Part shown: in pieces, positions 1 to 5,896 of the stretch
How positions within the stretch are numbered: the stretch's first letter is position 1
How the letters are laid out: every line of letters begins with the position of its first letter
Virus record (IMG/VR): IMGVR_UViG_3300037278_000662
Location: 1 to 47,687 of that record
Strand: one strand, 5' to 3'
Source of the DNA: a virus
Length of the DNA stretch: 47,687 bases
Notes under the pieces: generated by a model
The model's database searches: none
What the model saw: the letters and a program-made list of their open reading frames with translations, nothing else
What the model was told of the DNA's origin: nothing
Position numbers and translations under genes: made by a program

Positions 1-1
1 T

Positions 2-70
2 GTTGATGCGATTGCTTGGATTATTGAAAACGATAAGCAAGCTGGGGGGGGGGGGGGGGTGAGTGAATGA
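2..70 (+). CDS. C-terminal end of the gene that opens at 47422 (split by the window ends)
   Basis: This open frame enters from the left edge and encodes about 22 residues (VDAIAWIIENDKQA, then five glycines, then VSE) before TGA at 68-70. The last two bases of the window plus base 1 form an alanine codon, and the frame that opens at 47422 continues here without interruption. The combined protein would be 111 residues. The stop overlaps the next start in an ATGA junction (67-70), which is the habit of this operon. Seen: the frame match and the overlap. Inferred: circular joining of the two window ends. Confidence 0.7.
   Translation, partial: VDAIAWIIENDKQAGGGGGVSE
44..59. repeat. Homopolymer tract of 16 G
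   Basis: Sixteen consecutive G bases lie inside the C-terminal coding end of the split gene, as glycine codons 26 bases before the stop region. A change of one base would alter the last residues and the ATGA coupling to the gene at 67. It could be a real slippage tract or a sequencing or assembly artefact close to the contig end. Confidence 0.95.
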
Positions 71-483
71 ACTGCAAAAAGCATCCTGACGCTTATCCAG
101 CAGGGCCTTGTCCTAAATGCCTAAAGGAGGCAGAGCAAATGACCAACAAGCCAAAGTCCGATGAGGAAAGCCTCATAGAGTTCAACCGTCTATACCCGCA
201 AGGCTCCGGCGTTGATAATCATAAACGGGAATGCCTCTGGTTTGCCTTTCGTGATGGCTGGCAAGCCGCACGAGCTGCACAAGGTGATGAGATTGTGGCG
301 CTAGCTAATCACTTAAGAGAAGCCCTCCTCCGCGCAGAGGAACATAGTGAGGGGTGTCTTTATTGCGGTGAAGGAGAGATTGTTGACGGAAGTACGACCA
401 AAAAACACCAGGATGAGTGTTGGTTTTATCAGGCGGAAAGAGCGTTGCAAGCCATCGAGAAGAAAGGGGGCTCAGGTGAGTGA
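67..483 (+). CDS. Small phage protein with N-terminal zinc-binding cysteines
   Basis: A 138-residue protein of unknown function. The first 18 residues carry a C-x2-H-x8-C-x2-C pattern (C3, H6, C15, C18) that could bind zinc. A Phe-Arg-x-Gly-Trp-x-x-Ala segment near residue 60 is common in small phage proteins. The start at 67 overlaps the upstream stop as ATGA. A second start at 139 has a much better ribosome site (AAAGGAGG, 8 bases upstream) and would make a 114-residue form without the zinc motif. The motif argues for the longer form, but both may be made. It belongs to the rightward early operon. Confidence 0.75.
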   Translation: MNCKKHPDAYPAGPCPKCLKEAEQMTNKPKSDEESLIEFNRLYPQGSGVDNHKRECLWFAFRDGWQAARAAQGDEIVALANHLREALLRAEEHSEGCLYCGEGEIVDGSTTKKHQDECWFYQAERALQAIEKKGGSGE

Positions 484-721
484 ACTGGGTGAGCTTTACA
501 ATGATCTCAAAGAAATTGGGAAACAAAAGAGATCTCAGAATCTAGACTCTTCAGTTAAAATTCTTTTGGATCGCAATATCAGATTTAACCAACTCTCAGA
601 TTCGCATTACCGCGTGGGCAACTATGATTTCTGGCCTTCAACTGGACTTTTTATAGAGATAAAAACCAAAAAACGAGGACGCGGAGTTTTCAATTTAATT
701 CGCAAGGTGCAAGGGGTCTAG
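476..721 (+). CDS. Small phage protein with RGRGVFNLI C-terminus
   Basis: An 81-residue protein read from GTG 476, overlapping the previous stop by 8 bases. The C-terminal half (YDFWPSTG near residue 46, then RGRGVFNLIRKV) resembles a short motif seen in many small phage early proteins. The same GTGAGTGA junction recurs at 60-67 and, with one base changed, at 723. No catalytic residues can be assigned. Longer in-frame starts exist upstream from 347 but would overlap the neighbour heavily without a better ribosome site. Confidence 0.65.
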   Translation: MSELGELYNDLKEIGKQKRSQNLDSSVKILLDRNIRFNQLSDSHYRVGNYDFWPSTGLFIEIKTKKRGRGVFNLIRKVQGV

Positions 722-722
722 C

Positions 723-1628
723 GTGAGTGAGAATAAGCCACGAGAGTGGACTATGGCTGAATCAATCCTGCACTTTCAAAACGGAGTTGGAGCAGTTGGG
801 CCGATGATCAAAGTCCGCGAGGTCACCCAAGAGGCCCAGCCGAGTGCACTGGATCGGATCGAGCCATACAAGGAAGGCGATGTGCAGACCGCCAATGGGC
901 TGACGACTTGTACTCTTAGATTTAAGCCAGCTCCGCCTGAATCCCCCCAAAGCGCTGTGGCCGAGGTGAGTGAAGAAGAAATTGAACAAGCAGCCGATCA
1001 GTTTGACAATCAAATCAGTAAAGATGACCCAGCAGATGGATTTACCGATACTTTCAGTTTTCGAGCCGGCGCAAAATGGGCCTTTGCAAGATCTAAGCAG
1101 CTTCACTTAAGTCAACTTACGGCTTCCTCTGAATCCCCCCAAGGGTCTTCGTCCGGTAAAAGTAAATCTGCGGCAACCGACAGTGCAATTTCTGCGCTCG
1201 ATGCGTTATTGCAGCTGCCCGATAACGAACTTAAGACTTTGGCCGATTCGCATTTCGAAACGGGTATTGGCCGTCTTATTGTGGATTCTTTACCGCACTT
1301 AGCACGTCCATTTACGGCTGAAAGCGAGACTGGCGAGCTGCCTGACTGCTTTGGAAGAAAAGACGCGCGAGATATCCTTGAGCGTAGTCAAATGCAAGAT
1401 CGAATCGCTGAACTCGAGGCGGAAGAAAAGAAAATGCTCGCAAGACTTCACAGGCAGTCGGGCATTATGGCTGACAAGGATAAACGCATCGCTGAGCTTG
1501 AGGTCAAAGAAAAGAAAATGCTCGCAAAAATTCTCCGGAAGTCGCGTGTTATGTTTGAAAAGGATAAACGAATTGATGAGCTCGAGGCTGAAAACGACGA
1601 CCCCAAAGCAAAATTATCAGGTGTTTAA
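723..1628 (+). CDS. Hypothetical protein with C-terminal tandem coiled coil
   Basis: A 301-residue protein from GTG 723, two bases after the previous stop. Residues 85-125 contain an acidic segment and a Phe-Arg-Ala-Gly-Ala-Lys-Trp-Ala stretch of the kind found in short phage regulatory proteins. Residues 130-150 are a Ser/Gln/Lys-rich linker. Residues 225-300 form a charged coiled coil built from two 28-residue repeats plus a partial third. The lack of enzymatic motifs and the coiled coil suggest oligomerisation or scaffolding, but the function is unknown. It lies in the early operon. Confidence 0.75.
   Translation: MSENKPREWTMAESILHFQNGVGAVGPMIKVREVTQEAQPSALDRIEPYKEGDVQTANGLTTCTLRFKPAPPESPQSAVAEVSEEEIEQAADQFDNQISKDDPADGFTDTFSFRAGAKWAFARSKQLHLSQLTASSESPQGSSSGKSKSAATDSAISALDALLQLPDNELKTLADSHFETGIGRLIVDSLPHLARPFTAESETGELPDCFGRKDARDILERSQMQDRIAELEAEEKKMLARLHRQSGIMADKDKRIAELEVKEKKMLAKILRKSRVMFEKDKRIDELEAENDDPKAKLSGV
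1404..1586 (+). repeat. 84-bp tandem repeat in a coiled-coil coding region
   Basis: Two copies of an 84-bp unit (1404-1487 and 1488-1571) and a partial third copy from 1572. Each encodes 28 residues beginning IAELE or IDELE and continuing EKKMLA in the full copies. The unit is a multiple of three and four heptads long, so copy-number change would keep both frame and coil register. Confidence 0.85.
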
Positions 1629-1654
1629 GCCGCCACGAATTCTCTCATCAATGA

Positions 1655-1939
1655 ATGGGAAAACAAATGAAAGAACTGAAAGAGTTAAAAAATAGATGGG
1701 AAAAAGATGAAGGATCTCTCAATGCTTTTGAGATGCACCACTTCGTCAACTTGTTACTTAAAGACAGGGTGGCTCTGATTAATCTTGTTGATCAATTGGC
1801 AGATTCGATTGAATCGGTCAGGGATCACCTCAAGTATCTCCATCAATCAAAAGTTCCCATGGCCAGTCACTTTGATCATATCGTCACAACCGGATCAGCC
1901 CTCGTGGCCTACAACGAATTTAAGGATAAACAAATATGA
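1655..1939 (+). CDS. Hypothetical helical protein
   Basis: A 94-residue protein, mostly predicted helical, with no recognised domain. ATG 1655 and ATG 1667 are both possible starts and neither has a strong ribosome site. The C-terminal half contains alternating Leu and Val typical of a coiled or bundled fold. The stop is coupled to the next gene by an ATGA overlap at 1936-1939, which supports it being translated as part of the operon. Confidence 0.65.
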   Translation: MGKQMKELKELKNRWEKDEGSLNAFEMHHFVNLLLKDRVALINLVDQLADSIESVRDHLKYLHQSKVPMASHFDHIVTTGSALVAYNEFKDKQI

Positions 1940-2247
1940 GTATTGCATTGAACATTTTTTGTATCTTCATGATTTTGATTGGTTCTGGTGGTATTTACAT
2001 GAATTACCATCTCCATGATCCCGTGACACCGGAACAGATGGAACAAAACCGACAGTTTATTTTGTTTCAAAGATCTAAAGACGATGAGATTGGTTACTTA
2101 CGAAAAATATTTGGCGATTACCAAAAAGAATTACAAAGAGTCTATGCCTCACCAATTCAAAAGATCGACGGTGAGTATTATTACATGGTTAAAATTAACA
2201 AAGATTTTGGTGTTATTTTAAATAAGGAGCACAAAGATGACCGATAA
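1936..2247 (+). CDS. Small single-pass membrane protein
   Basis: A 103-residue protein whose residues 4-25 form one hydrophobic segment (ALNIFCIFMILIGSGGIYM). A charged soluble tail of about 75 residues follows. The start overlaps the upstream stop by 4 bases. The tail is rich in Lys, Tyr and Asp and has no recognisable motif. It could anchor an early complex to the inner membrane, but no specific function can be given. Confidence 0.7.
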   Translation: MSIALNIFCIFMILIGSGGIYMNYHLHDPVTPEQMEQNRQFILFQRSKDDEIGYLRKIFGDYQKELQRVYASPIQKIDGEYYYMVKINKDFGVILNKEHKDDR

Positions 2248-2488
2248 AGTGATCAACATGAAAAAAGTACCTGAACAAAAGACATCTCGAATCACGGCGG
2301 ACATCACCTCCGAGGAATTAGTTGACTGGGTCAACTCGGTTCTCATGCTTTTACTGGACCAAAAGAAACTTGATCCAATCAGGGCTTTGGTCACCAAGCA
2401 AGAGGCGACCAGACACCTTCAGGAAAGGTTCTGCATCAAGCTTGACGGTCCCGTGCAGTTCACTCCGAACAAAGAGGATAAGATCTAA
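2237..2488 (+). CDS. Hypothetical protein
   Basis: An 83-residue protein with a good ribosome site (AAGGAG, 8 bases upstream) overlapping the previous gene by 11 bases. It is a mostly helical acidic/basic mix with a leucine-rich centre and no family recognised. It ends one base before the next start at 2489, so translational coupling is likely. Confidence 0.7.
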   Translation: MTDKVINMKKVPEQKTSRITADITSEELVDWVNSVLMLLLDQKKLDPIRALVTKQEATRHLQERFCIKLDGPVQFTPNKEDKI

Positions 2489-3172
2489 ATGATCATCACA
2501 CTTGAGGAAAGAAATTGTGATGGTTGCGGAAGGACATTTAAAGTGTCGACCTCCAGCGAACAACGGTTTCATTCGGTTCAGTGTGAGTTATCGGGGAAGA
2601 CATGGGACAATCCATCGAAGAAAAAAGAGCCAAAGCGAGAGAGCGTTACCGTCAACGATACGCCACCGACGAAGCCTTTAGACAAAAAGAGTCATTACGG
2701 AGCGCATCTCGGAGTGTGGAGTACAACCAAAGAGCTAAAGAGAGAGCCAAAAAAAATTACAACCGTGAGCGAGACACCAAAAGAAAACGAGAGTACGTCA
2801 AAAAATGTCGAGACACCGTTAACGCCTATCGAAGAGAGTATTATGCCAAAAACCGAGATCACCTCAGAGAAGTCATCTATTCCAGTCGCAAGGATCGCAA
2901 CCCCGCGCACGGACTTAACGCAGCCATACACCGACTTAAGCGGGGAGATCTTTCGATCCGTGAATTTGTTGAGCTCTACGGAGACGCGATTGCACGAATT
3001 AATGCACTCGTTGACTCCAAAAAAAGAGGAACCGGAGAATGAGTACCGACTCATCGATCCCGACCGGGTCAAAGTCGCGGCGGAGTGCGGCAAACAAATT
3101 GTGAGCTCCATTCGGATGAAACTTGATCTGCTCAAATTTTGTAAGGAGATTAAAGATTCACAGGGGAATTGA
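2489..3172 (+). CDS. Zinc-finger protein with disordered linker (contains an overprinted gene)
   Basis: A 227-residue frame. Residues 9-32 hold a zinc-ribbon-like C-x2-C-x14-H-x3-C motif starting ERNCDGCGRTFKV. A similar motif recurs in the 53-residue protein at 3808. Residues about 40-165 are Thr/Ser/Lys/Glu/Pro-rich and look disordered. The last 45 residues (EYRLIDPDRV onward) look folded and helical. The linker is read over a convincing gene in another frame (2602-3042). The frame stays open for 684 bases, but the middle may be only a by-product. An alternative is a short finger protein and a separate small C-terminal gene starting near 3002 or 3011. Confidence 0.6.
   Translation: MIITLEERNCDGCGRTFKVSTSSEQRFHSVQCELSGKTWDNPSKKKEPKRESVTVNDTPPTKPLDKKSHYGAHLGVWSTTKELKREPKKITTVSETPKENESTSKNVETPLTPIEESIMPKTEITSEKSSIPVARIATPRTDLTQPYTDLSGEIFRSVNLLSSTETRLHELMHSLTPKKEEPENEYRLIDPDRVKVAAECGKQIVSSIRMKLDLLKFCKEIKDSQGN
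2602..3042 (+). CDS. Basic Tyr/Arg-rich phage protein nested inside the 2489 gene
   Basis: A 146-residue protein wholly inside the 2489-3172 frame but in a different register. It has the KRREYY-KNRD pattern of a family of small basic phage and HNH-associated proteins. An ordered-looking C-terminus (HGLNAAIHRLKRGDLSIREF, then VELYGDA) is much more protein-like than the other frame in the same stretch. The ribosome site is GGGGAAG, close before ATG 2602. It could bind nucleic acid, given its high Arg/Lys content. The HNH catalytic histidines are not visible, so nuclease activity is not claimed. Confidence 0.7.
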   Translation: MGQSIEEKRAKARERYRQRYATDEAFRQKESLRSASRSVEYNQRAKERAKKNYNRERDTKRKREYVKKCRDTVNAYRREYYAKNRDHLREVIYSSRKDRNPAHGLNAAIHRLKRGDLSIREFVELYGDAIARINALVDSKKRGTGE

Positions 3173-3175
3173 TAA

Positions 3176-3811
3176 ATGACACAGGTCTTTCGTACGGCGT
3201 TGATCCTTCTTTCTCTCGTCCTCGTCTCGTGTACGACCCTGCAAAAGTCCACCAACCCTCCACCAGTGGTTCAGCAGCCCATCGGACCCTTGGCCTGGGA
3301 ATCAGCGAACCCCCAAGCCTCAGCCTGGTCCACGGAGCTCAGGGACCAAATATCGAACAACTTCTCAGACCTCTCCGCCGCCACCAACTGGACTGATTAT
3401 TGCCCAAAATTTAATCAAATAGACATGACTCACCAGATTGAGGTCATGGCCACCATGATGGTGGGGATCTCGCTTTTTGAGTGCGACTACCAATACCAGG
3501 ACATCACCCCCGATGTGGCCAACACCAACTCCATTGGTCTCTTTCAGCTCTCCTACGAAGACCACATGAGTTGGTGTTCAATGAGTGCTTCGCTCAAGAA
3601 TTTGACGGATCCTCTCGTCAACATTGATTGCGCCGTCCCTGAGATGGGACATTTAATCTCTCAAGACAGTGTCGTGAGTTACGGAGGACGGACCGAGTTT
3701 GATCAAGGTCAGGCAAAAGGACTTGCCCGGTACTGGTCAACGATGTGGTCCAGCTCCGCCTCGTACCCGCAAATCAAAGCCAAAGTCCAGGCACTGCCCT
3801 ACTGCCAGTGA
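3176..3811 (+). CDS. Lipoprotein with lytic-transglycosylase-like domain
   Basis: A 211-residue protein with a Sec/lipoprotein signal peptide (hydrophobic residues 7-18, lipobox LVSC, modified cysteine C19). It is followed by a proline-rich tether and a domain resembling lytic transglycosylases. Candidate catalytic Glu102 lies in the segment GISLFEC, and SIGLFQLS at 119-126 matches the Ser-x-Gly-x-x-Gln region of the goose/Slt lysozyme superfamily. It would be tethered to the outer membrane facing peptidoglycan. It sits in the recombination-gene operon rather than with the late lysis genes, so it may act in cell-wall remodelling, exclusion or lysis. The enzyme class is an inference from motifs. 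Confidence 0.7.
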   Translation: MTQVFRTALILLSLVLVSCTTLQKSTNPPPVVQQPIGPLAWESANPQASAWSTELRDQISNNFSDLSAATNWTDYCPKFNQIDMTHQIEVMATMMVGISLFECDYQYQDITPDVANTNSIGLFQLSYEDHMSWCSMSASLKNLTDPLVNIDCAVPEMGHLISQDSVVSYGGRTEFDQGQAKGLARYWSTMWSSSASYPQIKAKVQALPYCQ

Positions 3812-3969
3812 TCCCGAGAAAACACCAACCCCAGTACAAACTCCCCCCTTTGGTCACCCGAAAGTGCAGGACCTGCCTGAAAACTTTTAAAGTGAACAAA
3901 TCTTGTGCAAATCGCCACTGCAGCACACTTTGTCAGAGAATCTCTACGGAAAAAGAGGGCAAGCCATGA
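3808..3969 (+). CDS. Small zinc-finger protein
   Basis: A 53-residue protein from GTG 3808, overlapping the previous stop as GTGA. The core has a C-x2-C-x9-C-x4-C-x4-C-type cysteine cluster beginning TRKCRTCLKTFKV, with a histidine before the fourth cysteine. It resembles the N-terminal finger of the 2489 protein (CDGCGRTFKV), so the two may be paralogous. It ends in an ATGA overlap with the next gene. Nucleic-acid binding is plausible but unproven. Confidence 0.65.
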   Translation: MIPRKHQPQYKLPPLVTRKCRTCLKTFKVNKSCANRHCSTLCQRISTEKEGKP

Positions 3970-4283
3970 ACCGAGAAACGAAACGTAAGATTGAAAAATA
4001 CGACCAAGCCGCCAAAAGAAGTGCAAAAAAGAGATTAGAACAAAAAGCCAAGGACGCCATTCTCCGTGGCCAACTTTTAGGGGCTGAGCCCAAGATGAAG
4101 ATGACGGTCCTGGACGCAGTGAACGCCTACATCACCATTGGAAAGTCTGCCGAAGAGGCCGCAAAAAAAGTGATCCAACTTTACAAGTCACAATTCGATG
4201 TCGACATCACAGATGAGCTCCTGGATCAGATGGACGCCAAAATGAAAGAGCTCAAAGAAGATCCCCGAAAAAAAAGAACTTAA
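3966..4283 (+). CDS. Basic helical hypothetical protein
   Basis: A 105-residue protein starting at ATG 3966 in an ATGA overlap, with GAGGGC as ribosome site. The N-terminal third is very Lys/Arg-rich and helical. The centre (TVLDAVNAYITIGKSAEEAA) reads like a small helix-turn-helix or helical bundle. The end is again Lys-rich. DNA binding is possible; no family is recognised. Confidence 0.7.
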   Translation: MNRETKRKIEKYDQAAKRSAKKRLEQKAKDAILRGQLLGAEPKMKMTVLDAVNAYITIGKSAEEAAKKVIQLYKSQFDVDITDELLDQMDAKMKELKEDPRKKRT

Positions 4284-4339
4284 CTATAAGTGTCAAAATA
4301 AATGTTGCGACAGGTCGTAAGTCGTGTGAAAATGCCTCC

Positions 4340-4528
4340 ATGAAGCCTGACAACAGCCCTCTCATGAGAAGAGCAAATGAGCTGATTGCCGACTTAGAGG
4401 ATCTCGAGCAAGACCTTGAGACCAACGAGAACTCCCATTATCGGTATTTCAAAGCGGCTCAAGAGATCAAAGCGAAGAGACAGGAATTGGAAACGATCCG
4501 GTCTATCGTTGAGGCCTCGGCTCAGTAA
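4340..4528 (+). CDS. Small coiled-coil protein
   Basis: A 62-residue acidic protein with heptad-like leucines (ELIADLEDLEQDLE). It follows a 56-base gap after the previous gene and precedes rusA by 37 bases. No clear ribosome site is seen (CCTCC rather than a purine run precedes ATG), so translation is less sure. It may partner a neighbour. Confidence 0.5.
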   Translation: MKPDNSPLMRRANELIADLEDLEQDLETNENSHYRYFKAAQEIKAKRQELETIRSIVEASAQ

Positions 4529-4565
4529 AATTGCCAACTGGCATAAATCCTCCTAGCCTCAGGGG

Positions 4566-5018
4566 ATGATCATTCAATCCGTCATTCTCAAAGACATGCC
4601 CATCCCGCCCTCGGCCAACGCCCTCTGGACCCCAATCAAAAAAGGCAAAATGGTGAGGTCCGCTCAGTACAACGTCTACGAACGGATGGTCATCCATTGG
4701 GCCAACTTTAACCAAACCTCCCTCAACATGGCCCGGATCCTGACCACCAAGCTTCAACCCGGGCAAGCCATTCACATTGAGCGCACCTACTACTTCCCCC
4801 GTGAACAGGTCCTCACAAAGGAAACCAAAAAAACCAAATCCCGACCAAAAAGAAACGACACTTCCAATCGGATCAAGGCCGCAGATGACGCCATCAGTGC
4901 CTTAATCGGTATCGACGACTGTTATTTTTGGGACGGAACCCACAAGAAGGTGGCCATTGATTCCGAGATTGGGTTCATGGACGTCACCCTCACCATCATC
5001 GACATCGCAGGGTTCTAA
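4566..5018 (+). CDS. rusA: RusA-family Holliday junction resolvase
   Basis: A 150-residue protein matching the RusA endodeoxyribonuclease family. It has the N-terminal PPSANALW segment, a basic patch near residues 85-96, and the conserved acidic motif D-T-S-N-x-x-K-A-A-D-D-A followed by GIDDCYFWDG. Asp97, Asp106/107 and Asp117/118 are likely metal ligands. In the family, a dimer cuts four-way DNA junctions, here to resolve recombination or replication intermediates before packaging. It pairs functionally with the ERF annealing protein at 43599. It is the last gene before the 5019-5440 regulatory gap. Confidence 0.85.
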   Translation: MIIQSVILKDMPIPPSANALWTPIKKGKMVRSAQYNVYERMVIHWANFNQTSLNMARILTTKLQPGQAIHIERTYYFPREQVLTKETKKTKSRPKRNDTSNRIKAADDAISALIGIDDCYFWDGTHKKVAIDSEIGFMDVTLTIIDIAGF

Positions 5019-5098
5019 ATCGGCAAATAGCCCAACAAAAAAAATGACGTATTTGCCGGGACATTTCTCAAAAACCATGAGTCATGTGTAACACTAAA

Positions 5099-5120
5099 AC
5101 ACTAATAATTACCGTAGTGT
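5099..5120. promoter_or_regulatory. Inverted repeat ACACTA-N10-TAGTGT
   Basis: Perfect 6-bp arms separated by 10 bases, about two helical turns end to end, as expected of a dimeric repressor or activator site. A second ACACTA half lies just upstream (5091-5096). The role is inferred only from symmetry and position. Confidence 0.45.
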
Positions 5121-5139
5121 GGCTGTGTTCATATCAATT

Positions 5140-5150
5140 GTTCTCAGAAC
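5140..5150. promoter_or_regulatory. Palindrome GTTCTCAGAAC
   Basis: An 11-base perfect palindrome with one central base, 20 bases downstream of the ACACTA dyad. It could be an operator half of the same control region. No matching binding protein can be named. Confidence 0.35.
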
Positions 5151-5200
5151 TCTGATGAGATCAAAAGACCTCAGGATGATAAAAAATTATCACGTTTACG

Positions 5201-5219
5201 GGTTAAATCGATTTTAACC
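5201..5219. promoter_or_regulatory. Inverted repeat GGTTAAA-TCGAT-TTTAACC
   Basis: Perfect 7-bp arms with a 5-base centre, the strongest dyad in the gap. It lies just left of the leftward terminator at 5231-5261. It could be an operator for a dimeric regulator or a cruciform-type element. It has no T-run, so it is not itself a terminator. Confidence 0.5.
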
Positions 5220-5230
5220 GACCCACCTGA

Positions 5231-5261
5231 TAAAAAAGGGGCCAGAGAAACCCTGGCCCCC
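5231..5261 (-). terminator. Rho-independent terminator for leftward transcription
   Basis: Arms GGGGCCAG (5238-5245) and CTGGCCCC (5253-5260) form an 8-bp GC-rich stem with a 7-base loop. On the minus strand it is followed by six T (5237-5232). On the plus strand the hairpin is followed by A bases, so it works leftward only. No leftward gene lies immediately to its right. Confidence 0.8.
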
Positions 5262-5440
5262 AAAAAAGACTGCCGCAACCAACTCACTTAAGGAACCCAA
5301 AGAGTAACCCAAAATCAAAAAAAGCACAAAAAACCAGTGCTCAAACTCAACAATAAGTGCGCAAAATGGTACCTACCAGAACAAAAATTCGACAAAATGT
5401 GGAATAAACACACCCCAAACTCGTAAAAAAGGAACATTAC

Positions 5441-5896
5441 ATGCCGCGTAAGAGGAAAGTCACCCTTACACCCGAGATGCTAAAAATGGTGGAACAGCTG
5501 GCCTTCATCAGGCTCCCCCAAGACGACATTGCCATCGCTCTCGGCATGGCACCCGCGACCTTTGAAGAGCGACTTAAGACCGATGATGATCTGCAACATG
5601 CTATTAAGACAGGCAAGTCTCGCAGTCGCGTCAAAGTGTTCAAAACTCTTTACGATTCAGCCTTTGGAAGAGAACCAGTCAGAGATGATCACGGGAACAT
5701 TATCCGAGAGGGAAGGGACCCAGATCCCAGACTCATGATGTATTGGTGTGATACTCAGGAGAGATTTGTTAAGTCCAGTAAACTTGAGCTCACGGGACAA
5801 GATGGTGGTCCAATAAAAGTCCAATCTGTGCCGATGACTGAGGCTGAGATTTTAGCTGAGCTCGAAAGAATCGATCAGGTCTTAATTGGAAACTAA
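5441..5896 (+). CDS. Terminase small subunit
   Basis: A 151-residue protein directly upstream of the large subunit and overlapping it by 11 bases. The N-terminus has a helix-turn-helix-like region (residues 10-45, with IALGMAPATFEERL). The C-terminal half carries KSSKLELTGQDGGP, a signature often seen in small terminase subunits and related DNA-binding phage proteins. In the family it recognises phage DNA at the packaging site and loads the large subunit. The start has a good ribosome site (AAAAGGA, 8 bases upstream). Confidence 0.8.
   Translation: MPRKRKVTLTPEMLKMVEQLAFIRLPQDDIAIALGMAPATFEERLKTDDDLQHAIKTGKSRSRVKVFKTLYDSAFGREPVRDDHGNIIREGRDPDPRLMMYWCDTQERFVKSSKLELTGQDGGPIKVQSVPMTEAEILAELERIDQVLIGN

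Larger units (their letters stand above)
5019..5440. promoter_or_regulatory. Gene-free regulatory gap between early and late regions
   Basis: A 422-base AT- and A-tract-rich stretch with no credible gene on either strand. It contains three inverted repeats (separate entries), an A-rich right half, and a leftward-facing terminator. Its position between rusA and the terminase operon makes it the obvious site for late-promoter control or an origin. I could not find a convincing sigma-70 pair, so the late promoter may need a phage or host activator. The right end carries the terS ribosome site (AAAAAAGGAACATTAC before ATG). Confidence 0.6.

Noticed and set aside
2695-3255. 186-residue minus-strand frame
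   Set aside because: It runs against three plus-strand frames with ribosome sites and shows no domain.
5019-5440. tRNA or small ORF in the early/late gap
   Set aside because: No cloverleaf-like pairing or T-loop motif and no open frame with ribosome site was seen.
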